Part shown: in pieces, positions 1 through 12,041 of the stretch
Numbering within the stretch: the stretch's first letter is position 1
Layout of the letters: every line of letters begins with the position of its first letter
Origin: Telopea speciosissima
Taxonomy: Eukaryota > Streptophyta > Magnoliopsida > Proteales > Proteaceae
DNA: 64,000 nt
Direction of reading: 5' to 3'
Assembly: GCF_018873765.1 (NCBI RefSeq)
Contig: NC_057916.1
Location: forward strand, 30,107,501-30,171,500
Notes under the pieces: model-generated
Database searches by the model: none
Told to the model about the DNA's origin: nothing
What the model saw: only the letters and a program-made list of their open reading frames with translations
Translations under genes and position numbers: made by a program

Positions 1-490
1 TCCGTGACACGTGGAGGGGATAGAGCGGCTTGGGTTGACCTACACGAACGTCGGGTCGGCCTGCCATGTCGGGAAATCATATTAACACAAGTTAAACATA
101 ACCCACATCGCTTGACCCCGATCAGGTAGGAGTCATGCACCTCGCATGACCCTAGAATCACACATTGAGCGTGACCCTTGGTCATACACGTGTCAGCTAA
201 GGATGCTGCCATCAAGGATTATGGGGAACCGAAGTTACCCTCTATAAATAGAAAAAGTTCGAGTATCATACAACAACTCAAAGCTATAAATAGCCATGCC
301 AGGCTAAGGTATGGGCACTTCACTTTTGCTTGGCTTAAGGTTATCTGTTGCAAGCTCTGACTTAGGCATCAGAGTGAACTAACTGGCTCAGGCCGGCACT
401 TCTTTGTCTTTGCGTGGTTTTGTATACAGGATCACTCAAGGACGACCCGACCAAGAGAACCGTTGCATGAGTCAGAATTTGTCACAACAG
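1..490 (+). repeat. Gypsy-like LTR, 3' part (probable)
   Basis: The segment has LTR-like architecture and no long reading frame. There are two TATA-like boxes (CTATAAATA near 242-250 and 284-292), then a leader ending in a CA dinucleotide near 490 (TTTGTCACAACA). The style (a GC-richer R/U5 segment after the TATA box, with a GACTTAGGCATCAGAGTG motif) resembles LTRs of plant Ty3/Gypsy elements. No internal domain is visible and the left edge is cut by the window, so a solo or truncated LTR is as likely as the end of a full element. Confidence 0.45.
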
Positions 491-1027
491 GTCCCATTAA
501 CTAAATGGGACGATATTGGAACTGACACCATTGGTACCGATACCAGTATAAAACCGTCTCGAATACTGAAAACCGTCCCATTTGACACCCTTAATTATAA
601 TATAATATATTCTACTATGTATATAATACATTAATATTTTATGATACTACTATATTATAGTATATGGACCCAATATAAGAATAGAAAACGAACTACGTAA
701 TTAAGAACCGAATGTCAAAACTGAAACCTAACCTAACCGTGCAAGTTTAGTTTGAATATAAATTTTTAGAATCTAATTCAGTTCTCGAATTGGTTGCAGA
801 TCGATCACGCCAACACTTTTTGGAAGACTGGAACCCGACCCGGTTCCTTTTTACACCCTTAATTCCAATCCCATGTTACTGAAAATCAGAAATAGCACCG
901 GAGACGGAGGGTTGAATATGATACGCATGTGCCATTTGGAGGTGGAGCGCGCTGAGTTTTTTAAACGGATTCTCCTCTCAACTCTCATTACCACCACTGG
1001 CCACCTGTGCTCCTGTGCTCCTGTGCT
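491..1027. other. AT-rich intergenic stretch with hAT-like ends
   Basis: No gene is recognised. The motif GACACCCTTAA near 583-594 and TTACACCCTTAA near 850-862 match the TAGGGGTGT-type ends of the hAT-like elements found at 27961 and 38976. An inverted AAATGGGACG occurs at about 503-512 and 567-580. These are probably MITE remnants, but the partner ends are too decayed to delimit them. Confidence 0.3.
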
Positions 1028-1654
1028 CCTTTCCTAAGGAAGGACAACGTTAGAAATGGGAGACCAAAGGAGAAGAATAGCAGATAAGCAGATCACACGT
1101 ACTCAAGTACCTCAACTATTCCCACTTTTTATCATCCACCACTGTTCTTATATATATACACAATAGATAAGTTGGTTCAGCTCTCTCTCTCTCTCTCTCT
1201 CTCTCCCTCTCTCCCCACTCCCTTCCCTTGGGATGTGGAACTTGTGGTGGTCTGGTCTGGTCTGGTCAGTTCTTCGTTGCCGTCTGGCGTGCAGATTGGA
1301 ATTCTTCATTTTGTGGTTGTGGTCGGTTTTTTTTTTTGATAAATGTGGTTGTGGTCACTCACTGACCTGTCCAGAGGTACCCAGTCAGTCACTCTACCAG
1401 ACTATTTCTACCGAAACAAAAAACAAAAAAGTCTACCGGATCAATCTCTCTCTCTCTCTCACATTGGAAATATATTTCTTTCTTTTTCTTTACGGCAGCC
1501 ATGAATAGCCATAAAGCTTTGGGTATATATATGAACAAGAGATCTTTACTTGGCCACAGTGTCTCCATACAAGTATCTGGGTCAATGGATGAGCACACCT
1601 GGTATCTATCCAGCGGACAAAAATGTAAGAAACACCATCAAATTGAGATACGGA

Positions 1655-1800
1655 AAAGAACTCTGTTCGGCTACGCCAACACCCCCATGAGTCTCTCTCT
1701 TCTTCCCAAATAAAAAGACATCTCTACCCTTTATTTTGAGGAATAGAAAAACGAAAGACTGGCGTAGGCCACACTCCCGGAGATATAGAAAACTAGTTCG
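1655..1800. mobile_element. Foldback MITE, family A copy 1
   Basis: Imperfect inverted arms carry GTTCGGCTACGCCAACACCC on the left and the complementary GGCGTAGGCCACACTCCCGG on the right, around a CT-rich centre. Related segments occur at 11886, about 32800 and 35912, which marks a dispersed family of about 150 bp. It has no coding capacity. Confidence 0.55.
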
Positions 1801-3074
1801 TAGCTATGTATATAATTTTCCCATATTTGATTGGTGTAATTCAACCTAATGAAGCAAGAGTCAGATAATCCGACTTAATTAGTGTACCTGGTTTCGTGGG
1901 GTAGACAACGCATGGCATGACGTATCCTTGCACATGGCATGACGTATCTTTGCACATGCTTTATTATTAAAAATATTCTTCTAATTAATCCCCTGTTGTT
2001 ATCAAAGTTCTGAAAATAAGACAACAAAATAATTAAGAAGAATACCATACATAGAAGGCGGCAGGTGCATTGAAGGATTCCTTCTTCCTTTACAAGTTGA
2101 CCCTGAGGCATCCTAGTATCGTCTTGGCAATATGGCATATTCCCCTCCACCCTTTTTTTTTTCTTATATTTTTAAAATTTATTTTGCCACTTGATCCATG
2201 AGCTGAAATTTGATGTCATCTCATACGTAATTAAAACTGCTTTTTCTCTATTATACTTATAAATTTTCTTACAAATATCATTTGTGTAACAAATTAGAGT
2301 TCGTATGGATACATTTTGTATGTTACCTAAACATAGATGGGAACTTTACCACAAACCCAAAAAAAGGGGGAACGCAGTGGAAAAGATCATAAACCAGCTT
2401 TTGGTTATCTTCTTGATATCTTGAATGGTTTCTTTATACAGAAATCCACACCACAAGACATTGGTAATTGAAAAAATCCCACAGAGAACATAAAGACTTT
2501 GAGAACAATAATAAGAGTGAGAAAGGCAATTCTCAACTTAGGGTTTAGGACCAAATAGATGGGTATATAGATATATATATTCAACCCCCTCCCCCTTACA
2601 GTACCCTAGTAGGAATAGGAGATAGGGGGGCATGCTACTTAAAGCAGCCGACCTCCCCATATAGGTCGTGGTTCACGTGGCTGTCCCCCCCCCCCTGGCC
2701 CCCTCCACGGGTGGGTGCCTCCAAATTGGATATGACCTGGGTTCAATTTACAATTTGTATCAACCTCATTCAAAATACTTATTTTTTTCAATATGTTACT
2801 CACAATATTGAAGAACAAATTTTGATAACTATAGATGTGGTTTCGTAGGGTGAGACTTAAATTTTATGGACAGGTAGACGCCTAGGTGTCTTGCTCACTT
2901 GTTAAGTTTCAGCTTAAATGGAGTTTTAAAGTGACAAAATAAATATTTAAAAATCCAAGTCTACGAGAGAATGCACAATAAAGTTTGGAATATCATAGGT
3001 ATGCATAAACACAAGACCTACATAGAGATGCATGCTAATACATGTGGGAGTAAATGATTTTCTACTAGAAAAAA

Positions 3075-3230
3075 AAGTGAGAGTAATGATTATAGGGAAA
3101 ATTTTCTTTGTGCTAGGGGTGCAGGTTGGGCCCAGATACGAGGGGGTGGGCGAAACCCCCTAAATGATGCAAATGCCGCCCCATGTGTTTGGGTGCAGCC
3201 TGTGCTACGGCAAAGAGAACATCGACCCAT
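3075..3230. mobile_element. Foldback MITE, family B copy 1
   Basis: The left arm near 3105-3160 (TTTCTTTGTGCTAGGGGTGC) pairs with the right arm near 3181-3226 (GGGTGCAGCCTGTGCTACGG). The homologous place in the other duplicate, near 8228, lacks this sequence, so it looks like an insertion made after the duplication. Related copies lie at 14638 and 29264. Confidence 0.55.
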
Positions 3231-3945
3231 AATTAAATTTGAGAATTTAATTTGACAAATGACCATCCAAGTCTAAAATTTGACAAACGACCATCTATCG
3301 TCCATTGTCTGTCTGATGGTCATAATTGCCACACCATTTTAAAATGTGGCATAATTAGTTGAGCCACTATAATAAGTTTATCCACACTGATTTCGAAGTG
3401 GCAAAATTCCCTATTTCATCTTGTTTGCCATCCAAATCACAATACATGAAATAGTTTCGTCAACCAAGGGAAGACACATAGTTAGAGAAAAGAGAGACTG
3501 TCAGTATGGAACCCATATGATCAAAATGTGAAGGTGTAGGAAAACATAGCCACATTACCTGCATAGGTATCTTCTTCCTTTTATTTAATTAAAATTTAAC
3601 TTTCTTATTGAAATTGACATATGATCTACAAAATAACTATGAGACAATTATAATTTGAGGCAGTTTCCTTTTACCAATATGGTGAATGGAGAATCTCTTG
3701 TCTATGAATTTTATTATCTTAGAATTGATATAGAAAACACTAAGAAAGACATTATCAACTTCGTAAAGTAGAAGACAGAGTAACAATGACCCTTTATTGG
3801 TGACTTTTCCTTCACCCACGGTAGATGAAAACTTTCTCCATCATAGTTTGCGTACTCTATGTGTTCTCAGATTAATTCCATTTTCTTCCACCTAGTCTTG
3901 GTCGTCTTGGACCAAACTAAAAAAGAGAAAGTTTTCCTCCAAAGT

Positions 3946-6668
3946 TGAAATATAGGATATATATATATATATATAGTTGCACTAATCAGACAAGCATGTC
4001 TCACTCATCTTTGCATGCATGGGACCCAAGTGTTCCATTCATCCTTTGAATTTGGACAGTGGAGATGGAGTTTACATCAATTACACAATTCTAGGGCATC
4101 TATCTACGTGTTAGAGTTGGGAGTAACATGGAAAATTATCTCCCCCAGTTTTCTGTCGGGCTCAGTTCTTCAGTTTCTCTAATAGAGGGTAGTGAACCTC
4201 ACTTGGGCAGAGTGTTTGGGCAGGGGTAGGGTGGTCATTTCAATCCCCCTTGTTAGAGGAACTGGGAACTGGACCGGACAGTGAACTGAAGGTGAAGGTG
4301 ATAAAGATCCGATCTGAAATAACACACCTGCCTCATATATATTCAGAATTGACTGCTCAGCTGCTCTCAAGAGTCAAGACCCACCAAACTCTTTTGTTGG
4401 ATATAGAAATGGTATCTAATTAGCAATCTAGAAGGATTAAGATGGGACCTCTTTCATAATTTTAAGGAAAGACAAAGTAGAGAATACTACAGAAACAAGA
4501 TAGATATTAACGACGACAAAACATTAATGCTGAATTGTTTGAGGCATTAACAACTTGCCATATATGTACTGTTTTGTAGGACCCCATTTGTCTAATCTAA
4601 TAGGACCACCACTTGCTCATATCAAATTGGATTTAGAACTTTTTTTGATTCAATGATCCCTTCGTGTCTTTTCTGCAACTGCTAGGAGAAGGAGAGTACC
4701 CTTGTTTTTTTAATTAACAAGAAATGTTTTTAGTAGTTTTTATAAATCCAAAGGGTTTTTGATCTACTAAAAAACAATGCCAGTAAGCTCAGTTCCATTA
4801 CTAGTTTCTGGCCCATATTTTAATTTGTTCTGGGCCGGAAAGTGAGACCCAAAAATTATTGCATTTTTCAAATTGTATGTGGAGAGTATCTATTGACCAA
4901 AATCGCTCGTACATCCTGTTTGGTTGGTTAGAGACGAAGTAAAATAAAAATTTCATTGGTGAAGTGAAATTGAATAAATGGAAATGTTTGGTTAGAATTT
5001 AGAAGTAAAGTGAAAAAAAGTCGCTTACTTGATTTTATTTTCATCATCTTCATTTCTATTGTTGATGGCCCGACCAGCCAGACCCACCACATGGACTGAG
5101 CTCATCCATCCATCCACGCGTGGTTTGGCAATTTAAGCATAAAAAAAAGGCTTACAAAGAGCAAAACATCTATAGTGAGTGTCGTTCATAAGATTAGTCT
5201 CTACCTATAGCTTATTGCCTATTCACCATGGTTAGTAAAAACAGGAACAATAAAAAAAAGGGAATGGATGGTACGGGTTTTAAACCACGTAAATTTTGAA
5301 TGGTATCCAAAAAAATCACAAAAAATGGAAATGGATAGTACGGATTTTAAGTTTGTAGGTTTCAAAAACCGAGACAAAAAAACCATGACAGTATATTCAT
5401 ACAAATTAATGAATTATTACTTGAATACCTACATCTAATGTTTCGAAACAGCGATAATATCTAACATTAATACATATGTATTTCAAAATCCATTATAAAG
5501 TCCAAGAGATATCATACAAAATACAATTCCAAATTCATACACCATAAAAAATTGTCCAAAATCCTATTGAATAATGTGGTTTGGTTATGATGTTGTTCAT
5601 TGTTGTCAAATATCAACACAACCAACACACTCTTAGAATGATGCATGCTCAAGTAGAGTTGAGAGCCATTGCTTTAGAAACACTTCTCAGTAGATGCATA
5701 AGTTTGTAGCTCAATTTTGTAGTCTGTGCATTGCACATGAATTACAGGTTATAGCATGAGAAGTGTACCTCTTTGAGTTAGCTTTACGTTGGCGAAAGAA
5801 TCAAGTCATTCGAAGTTCGGTAGAGAGAGATATAGTAGGTTAAATAAACTATTGTTCAACAAGTCTAAGATCTTGAGGAAAAAAAAAACAGAAACATATT
5901 TTAAACATGGTGGAAATGCATTTAATATAGGAATGCTTGTTATTTGCCCTTTTTTACTATATGTTTGGGAGACAAATGACAAAACACGTTTAAAATGGTA
6001 AAAATTGAAAACGCGTTTAAAACACGTTTTTGCTAACTATGCTATTGACTATTGGGAGGTGTCTTTTTTGGTTTGTCCGAACATACTTGAAAATGCATGT
6101 CTGTCATACCCATGGATGGATTCAAATACCTGGCTCAGTTCATGTTTTATGCAATTAGTTGTCCAAGGAGATTTCAATTGGTTGTGTTATATTTTTTTAT
6201 TTATGATGAGAGGTTCTTTTACGTCATTATACCTAGTGAAGTATATAATATTTCATTATTTACCACATGGCAGTACATGAGTTAATCCATGTGACAAAAA
6301 ACTTATTTTGTAATTATTTCCATTAATTGCAACAAAACTTTTGATCTATGTTTTTGGGCCAAAGATTTCATACATAGCCGTGCAAACGAAATTCTCACCC
6401 TCTCACATGCACGGCTTATACAACCGTGTATGAAAACTGTCCCCTTGTTTTTGTTTGGATTCAACTTTTCTCAATCGCTGGGTTTTTTAAATCTCGATAT
6501 GCATGATACACGGGTGTCTACTTGGCTGCTTTTTGTCCTACAATTTAGGATATATATTTTTAACTCATAAAATTAGTTGGATGAATTAATCAGCCAGCTG
6601 TGAGACAGTAATTTTCCTTTAAATTAATTAATATTATATAATCAAGTGATTTTAATCTCCACATCTGG
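3946..6668. other. Intergenic, no gene recognised
   Basis: The stretch is AT-rich with short TA and poly-A tracts (for example a TA run at 3959-3975). No homology-bearing reading frame was seen. A weak RNase H-like stretch near 5640-5760 (on the plus strand AQVELRAIALETLLSR) could be a small L1 relic, but it is too short to call. Confidence 0.4.
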
Positions 6669-6899
6669 TCCTTTCCTAAGGAAGGAAAACGTTAGAAAAA
6701 AGAAACCTAAGGGGAAGAATGGCAGATAAGCAGATCACACCCAACTTTTCCATATACCTATATTGACCCACTGACTTGACTGACTTTTATCAATATTTTT
6801 TATCATCCACCACTTGTCTTATATATATATATATATACATTAGATAAGTACGTTCAGGTCTCTCTCTCACATTTATATATATAAAATACATGTAGGAAA

Positions 6900-7092
6900 A
6901 GGAAGAATTCAGATCCTTTACAACGTGCTGCCGGTAGCGGTCTGAGTAGTGCAGACTGAGCTGCACATGCAGTGATCGTCTTATTCTTTTTTAAACGTCC
7001 TGCCCGAATGGAGTAAGGTGATCATTATATGCACGATTCAGTCTATGCCACACAAGCCGTTATGGGCAATGCACCGTAAAAGATCTGGATCT
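6900..7092. mobile_element. Foldback element, family E
   Basis: The left end GAATTCAGATCCTTTACAAC and the right end GTAAAAGATCTGGATCT are imperfect inverted repeats enclosing about 150 bp. No reading frame is present. It is absent from the other duplicate, which supports an insertion. Confidence 0.45.
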
Positions 7093-7256
7093 AAAAAGGA
7101 ATGCTAACATGTGTAGTGTGTGGGCTGTGTACATTATCCGACGCTGAAAGATTGACACATCCCTAAAATCAGAGGGGTGTGACAATCTTTTTACATCGGA
7201 CTGTATTTAAGCACAGATACACACCCACACATAGCACCGATTAGCGTTTTTGCTCT
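7093..7256. mobile_element. Foldback element, family F
   Basis: The left arm (AGGAATGCTAACATGTGTAG, then GAAAGATTGACACATCC) is complementary to the right arm (GGGTGTGACAATCTTTTT, then CACATAGCACCGATTAGCG). Together they make a near-complete hairpin of about 160 bp directly beside family E. It is typical of a MITE. Confidence 0.55.
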
Positions 7257-8910
7257 CTCTCTATATATAATATTTATTTGATAGTATAATACAACCGACT
7301 ATCAAGCAAGAGTCAGATAATCAAACTTTAGTTTTCCCCGGCTTGTGCGGTAGACAACGCATGGCATGACGAATCTATTCTATATTTTTGTTTTTCTTTT
7401 AATCCACCTACCCATGACCCACCCGATTATAAAAGTCTTGAAAAGGAAATGCAATGAAATAAAAAGAATACCATACAAGAAGGCAAGTGTATTCCCCTCC
7501 AATCTTTTATCTATTCACTTTCTTTAACTTTTTTTTTTTTTAATTTTTTTTGGTAAAAGCTTTTATTTATTTATTTATTTATTATTAAAAAAAAAGTTCC
7601 ATGCACGGTCTCCCCCACTTCTCACATGAGGCCGTCAAAAAAAACAAACCCCTCCTATTTACTCATCTCAACTTGTTTCCTCTCTAATTAATGTGGCTGT
7701 CCATGAAAATTTTTCCCTTATTTTTGTTAGATTTTTTTTAAAATTTTATTTTACCACTTGGTCCATTCTATTTGCGCTGAAATTTAATGTCATCTCATCT
7801 AACTTACCATGTAACATGTAATTTATACTATCTATGCATTTGATGATGAATGCATAGATGATTATAAATTTTAACTAAAACCGCTTCCTCTCTATTATAA
7901 TTATAAATTTTGAAACAACTTTCATTTCTATAAATCTCATTCAAATCCATTTTAGATATTTTTTTTTTAAATTTCTTTCAATTTATTATTGACAATATTA
8001 AAGAATGAGTTTTGATGGTTGTCGATGTTGTATGTAGGATGAGACTTAAATTTTGTGGATAAGTATCTCACTTGTTATGTTTTAGCTCAAATAAAGTTTG
8101 TCAAGTGACAAAATAAATATTTGAAATCCAAATCTACGAGAGAGTGCTCAATAAAGCTTGGGGTATCACAAACATGCATAGACACAAGACATATATAAGA
8201 TGCATGCCAGTACATATCAGAGTATATGATTAAATTTAAGAGTCTTAAATTCAACAAATGGCCATCCAAGTCTTGAAATTGGCAAACCGCCATCCAGGTC
8301 ATCCATTGTCTATCCAAAGGTCATAATTGCTACACCATTTTGCAATGTGGCATAATTAGGTTATACACTATAATAAGCTTATCTACAGTGATTGTGAAGT
8401 GACAATTTTCTTATTTTATTTTAGGACAAGAGTTTCCTCCAATCTCCCATGCCACATAAATCACCGCCCATGAATCGATTTCGTCAATAGATGGCCACAT
8501 GGTCCACTGCCTGCATAGGTATCTTGTTCCTTTCATTTAATTAGAATTGAAATTTCTCGTTAAAATTGGCAATACAATCTATAGAATAACTATGGGACAA
8601 TCATAATGAGAGGCAGTTTCCCTTTGAATGGAGAATCTCTTGCCTATGAGTTTGGGTGTCTTGGGTATCCTAAACGGTGAGAGGACATTATCAACTATGT
8701 GTAGTAAGGAACAGAGTAACAATGACCCTAAATGGGTGTATTTTTTATTTTTTCACCCACACTGGAGGAAAATTTTCTCCATCATAATTTGGGTACTCTA
8801 TCTATGTATTCTTAGATTAATTCCATTTTCTTGCACCAGTCTTGGTGCTCTTAGACCAAAACTAAAAATTGACTCTGAAAATCTTTGTAGGAGAAAGTTT
8901 TCCTCCATCG

Positions 8911-9640
8911 TGGAAGGAGTAAAACCCACAATTATATGCCTAATTGACTTGGAAAGTTTATTTATTTATGGAAACAAAGATAAATTAAGAAAGAAAATTA
9001 TTTGCAAAAGAGTTAATGTCAACAGCAGTCCCTGAAACGAAAAAAATGGGCCTTCTCTATATAAAAAAAAAAAAGAAACGACCTTGTCATAAGATGTTGG
9101 ACAAGTGTGTGTCCATCAAACCCGGTTCGATTCGGTTCAACTCGGTTCACCTTTGTATTGAACATTTATACATTTTAGTTTAATATTGTCACATGCGATA
9201 TAAACTTTTTGAGCATTGTGTCCGTAAGTTATATTTAAAATGGTAGTCACGACTAGGGTTTGGGCTGGGCACCCTTATCATATGGTCGTCGCATTGGGTA
9301 TGCCTAAACATGTGATGTCAGGGTACGAATGCGAGTGCTCACATGTTTGATGTGTGCATTGGCGAAGAATCTACTTTATCAATTCTCTCATGTATTACTA
9401 CCAGATGTAGGAAGGGATAGACATGTGTCACCGACACCCTGTACCTGAGGGAACCCTGGCACTGCAAAGTGTGATCGCATTCTTTGGTTCATCAATGACT
9501 GAGACTCAAGCGAGTCAAAGTCGATGTTTTGGGAATGCGTGAACACTTTGTGAGTGAAGGAGTTATCCAACACGGTCACCACTGCCCGATTGGAGAACAC
9601 CAAGATAGAGACTGTCTGTGCATGGTCGGATTAAAATCTG
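8911..9640. other. Intergenic, possible retroelement-derived
   Basis: No gene is recognised. The stretch from about 9240 (a GACTAGGGTTTGGGC region) to 9640 is of more even base composition than its surroundings. It adjoins the LTR-like segment to the right and may be part of the same decayed element, but no protein domain is visible. Confidence 0.3.
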
Positions 9641-10760
9641 GATCTAGTACCGTTTTGGAAATGGTTTTGCAAAATTTATTTTACATAAAATGATACATTA
9701 TTTATAGTTATTTCAAATAAAGTGTTTTATCGAGTTTTGCGGGACCCGATCGGATGCACAGACGCTCTTATATGGACATGTACTATGGATTGGGGGGTTA
9801 TATATGATAAATTGTTATCATATAGGGAGTTATTTGGAATTTGCTAATTTAATTGGCTCTTTATTTAATTAATGGATTTGGTGCTAATTATAATTATCCA
9901 TTAATAATTAAATAAAGAATTTAATTAATACTTTCCCTATTAGATTCTGCTTCTTCACCTGTGTAGCACTTTGAGTTTAAACAGAACTGCCAGACTGAGA
10001 GAGAGAGAAAGAGTCAGACTCTCACTAGGGCTCTATTAAATCTATCTAGGATTTAATTAAACCCTATTATTATAAATAGGGGACCATAAAACGTAGAAGA
10101 GTGGAGCTCTCCACGTTTTTGGAGCAGACACTCTCTCTCCTACGTTTTTGGTTTCTCTCTCTCCCTCTTGTGATCTCTCTTCTTCTTCTTGCTTCTCTCA
10201 CCTGTGTTTGAGAGTTAGGGTTTGTGAAACCCTAGATCTGTGCTGAGGAGTTTGAGGGCATCTGGGATTGGTGTGTAGAACCTTGGTAGCACCATTGGAG
10301 GTTCAGATCTGTTTGCTTAGAGCGCCCATTGGAGGAAGAACCACTGTCTATTGGAGGAGCAACACTTGAGGCTCACCAGGTTAGCAGTTTTTTATTAATT
10401 CCTTCTGTTCATTGATTATTAATATTTATGGGATGCGAAAGAAACTCGAATCGATTAATTTTCGCTGCGCATTCGAGTATGGCATGGATCCCTCTTGCCA
10501 TGTGATGGACTAGAGACGAATTTTCCCGTCCCTATTGTGATAATTAATTTTGTGGAATGCAATAGGGAAGGAGAAACCCTAATAGGGATGCACCAGGGTT
10601 CCCATGGGCGACCATGGAAAACCCTAAAATTAAAATGGGACACCATGGGCTAACCCAGGGCGTGCAAAACCCTAAAGATAAATATCTTGGTCTCCCTAGA
10701 GAACCATGGTTTGATCCCTGGACCATTATTTGGCCACCATAAGATACCATAGGCCCAACC
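9641..10760 (+). repeat. LTR-like segment with TATA box and leader
   Basis: TATTATAAATAGGGG near 10067-10081 looks like an LTR TATA box. It is followed by a CT-rich leader (10120-10200), an AGGGTTTGTGAAACCCTAG motif near 10217-10236, and a TTTTCGCTGCGCATTCGAG motif near 10459-10477, all common in plant Gypsy LTR/U5 regions. No second LTR or internal domains were found, so this is probably a solo or truncated LTR. A plant gene promoter and leader is an alternative, but no coding exon follows. Confidence 0.4.
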
Positions 10761-10843
10761 TGAATCAGTGAAGTTGTTGTTAGTAATTCGTGTGCAAACC
10801 AGAATAGATAGCTTAAATTGGGAAGAGAGATGTTGAAAAGATT

Positions 10844-11100
10844 TCATGCGCTATTAGAGATTCCAGGCAAAAAGGAAGTATTGTATGAGTGAGAGATAGT
10901 CGGTAATATATGAAGGTCAGCAATCCAACAGTTAATGTTTTTTAAAATCTTCAAGGGATTTGGTTGTATATTAGAGTGCACCACCTGATTTCTGTGTTTC
11001 CAAATAAAATAGAAGGCAATAGCAACCACACTAAAAAACCAAGTTTTATCTTAAAAAATTTAAATGAGGGGAGACAAAAAGGATATTAAACAAAATAAAA
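10844..11100 (-). pseudogene. L1-type LINE 3' coding relic
   Basis: The minus-strand frame reads IAFYFIWKHRNQVVHSN followed by NCWIADLH. This matches the IWKxRN(x)VF linker between the zinc-binding and RNase H regions at the C-terminus of plant L1 LINE polyproteins. Only a short piece remains, with no polymerase domain, so it is a dead 5'-truncated or broken insertion. Confidence 0.5.
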
Positions 11101-11254
11101 TGGTGGGTCCTGAAAACAATTCAATTCTAACGCTCGGAAGCCCAGCATTTCATATTATTTTAGGTAAATCACAAGAGAAGAAATTATGCCAATTGGACTC
11201 AGGATAAGTATAGCAGAGGGAACAAAGAAGTGTCCAAGAGATCCATTTACCTAA

Positions 11255-11500
11255 AATTGATCGCATGTGGTCGACTCCATTTAGTTGGACCCTAATGACG
11301 TGATGTTGTTGTATTACACTTCATCTCTACACTTCATCTCGAAGCCTAATAGTTAGTTAAGAAGGAAGGATGCTCTAAAGTGTGTGTCGATGTTATACGC
11401 CTCCCGCCCTTTTACTTTCATTATTATTCTTTTGGTGACTCTTGTAGAATCCATATAGCCGACCCTATTAAATTAGGATAAGGCTATGATGTTGTTGTAT
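11255..11500 (+). repeat. Two RTE-type LINE 3' tails
   Basis: Two diverged copies of the plant RTE LINE tail motif sit side by side. One is GTCGACTCCATTTAGTTGG followed by GATGTTGTTGT near 11270-11315. The other is CATATAGCCGACCCTATTAA followed by GGCTATGATGTTGTTG near 11451-11493. The consensus (GTAGCCGACCCCAxTTAGTTGGGATAAGG with a TTG-rich end) is well known. No coding region is attached. Confidence 0.55.
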
Positions 11501-11885
11501 TCTAACTTTATGCTATAATTAATTAGGGCTTATAGTTTACAGTTTATACTTGAAAACCATGAGGGGTACTGGATTTTATATATAGAGAGAGAGAGATATG
11601 GTTGGTTTGATATATATCCACTTATCTGAATAGGTTATGCTGACTACTTATCCAATAAACAGAAGAGAAAAAATGGAGCATTATGACATATCGACAGTTT
11701 CTACCATTTCTTCTTCCCCCCATCATTAAATATAGTTAAAACAAAGAGCACTCAAATTAGTTGAAGGATGACTCTGCCATGGGACCTCGACAATGATGTC
11801 TCTCGGTCTCGGACCATTAAATTCTTTGGACAATTTTTATCTTTTGGGTTGATTCCTTGAAAATTTATTAGAAGTTAGGGAAGCA

Positions 11886-12041
11886 ATTTTCCGTTCGGGA
11901 GCGTGGCCTACGTCAGCACTCCCATGTGTTTATCTCTCTCCTCCTCAAAACAATGGGACAGATGTGTCTTTTCATATGAGGAAGAGAGAGATAGACTCAT
12001 GTGAGTGTTGGCATAGACCACACCCCCGAACAGAGTTCTTT
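11886..12041. mobile_element. Foldback MITE, family A copy 2
   Basis: The left arm (CCGTTCGGGAGCGTGGCCTA, then CACTCCCATGTGTTTATCTC) is complementary over about 50 bp to the right arm (GAGATAGACTCATGTGAGTG, then CACACCCCCGAACAGAG). It is one of the best preserved copies of the family, with a short central loop and no coding sequence. Confidence 0.65.

Larger units (their letters stand above)
1028..3945. repeat. Tandem duplication I, copy a (noncoding)
   Basis: Many stretches reappear in the same order and orientation at 6669-8910: CCTTTCCTAAGGAAGG with the GCAGATAAGCAGATCACAC block, a TATA-rich stretch followed by a CT repeat, GTAGACAACGCATGGCATGACG, AATCCAAGTCTACGAGAGA, the CATAATTGCCACACCATTTT block, and GATTAATTCCATTTTCTT near the end. 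No reading frame is conserved between the copies, so nothing supports a protein gene. The copies differ by MITE insertions (1655-1800 and 3075-3230 only here). A decayed noncoding transcript or promoter region is possible but unproven. Confidence 0.7.
6669..8910. repeat. Tandem duplication I, copy b (noncoding)
   Basis: This is colinear with 1028-3945 in the same orientation, at an offset of about 5-5.6 kb. Shared blocks include TCCTTTCCTAAGGAAGG, AGACAACGCATGGCATGACG, the CTACGAGAGAGTGCTCAATA block, the CATAATTGCTACACC block and TTAGATTAATTCCATTTTCTT. By eye the shared blocks are roughly 75-85% identical, so the duplication is old. This copy carries its own foldback insertions at 6900-7256 that copy a lacks. 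Confidence 0.7.

Noticed and set aside
1875..2150. Possible microRNA-like hairpin near GAATACCATACATAG and ATATGGCATATTC
   Set aside because: Pairing is patchy, with several bulges, and no known microRNA sequence is present.
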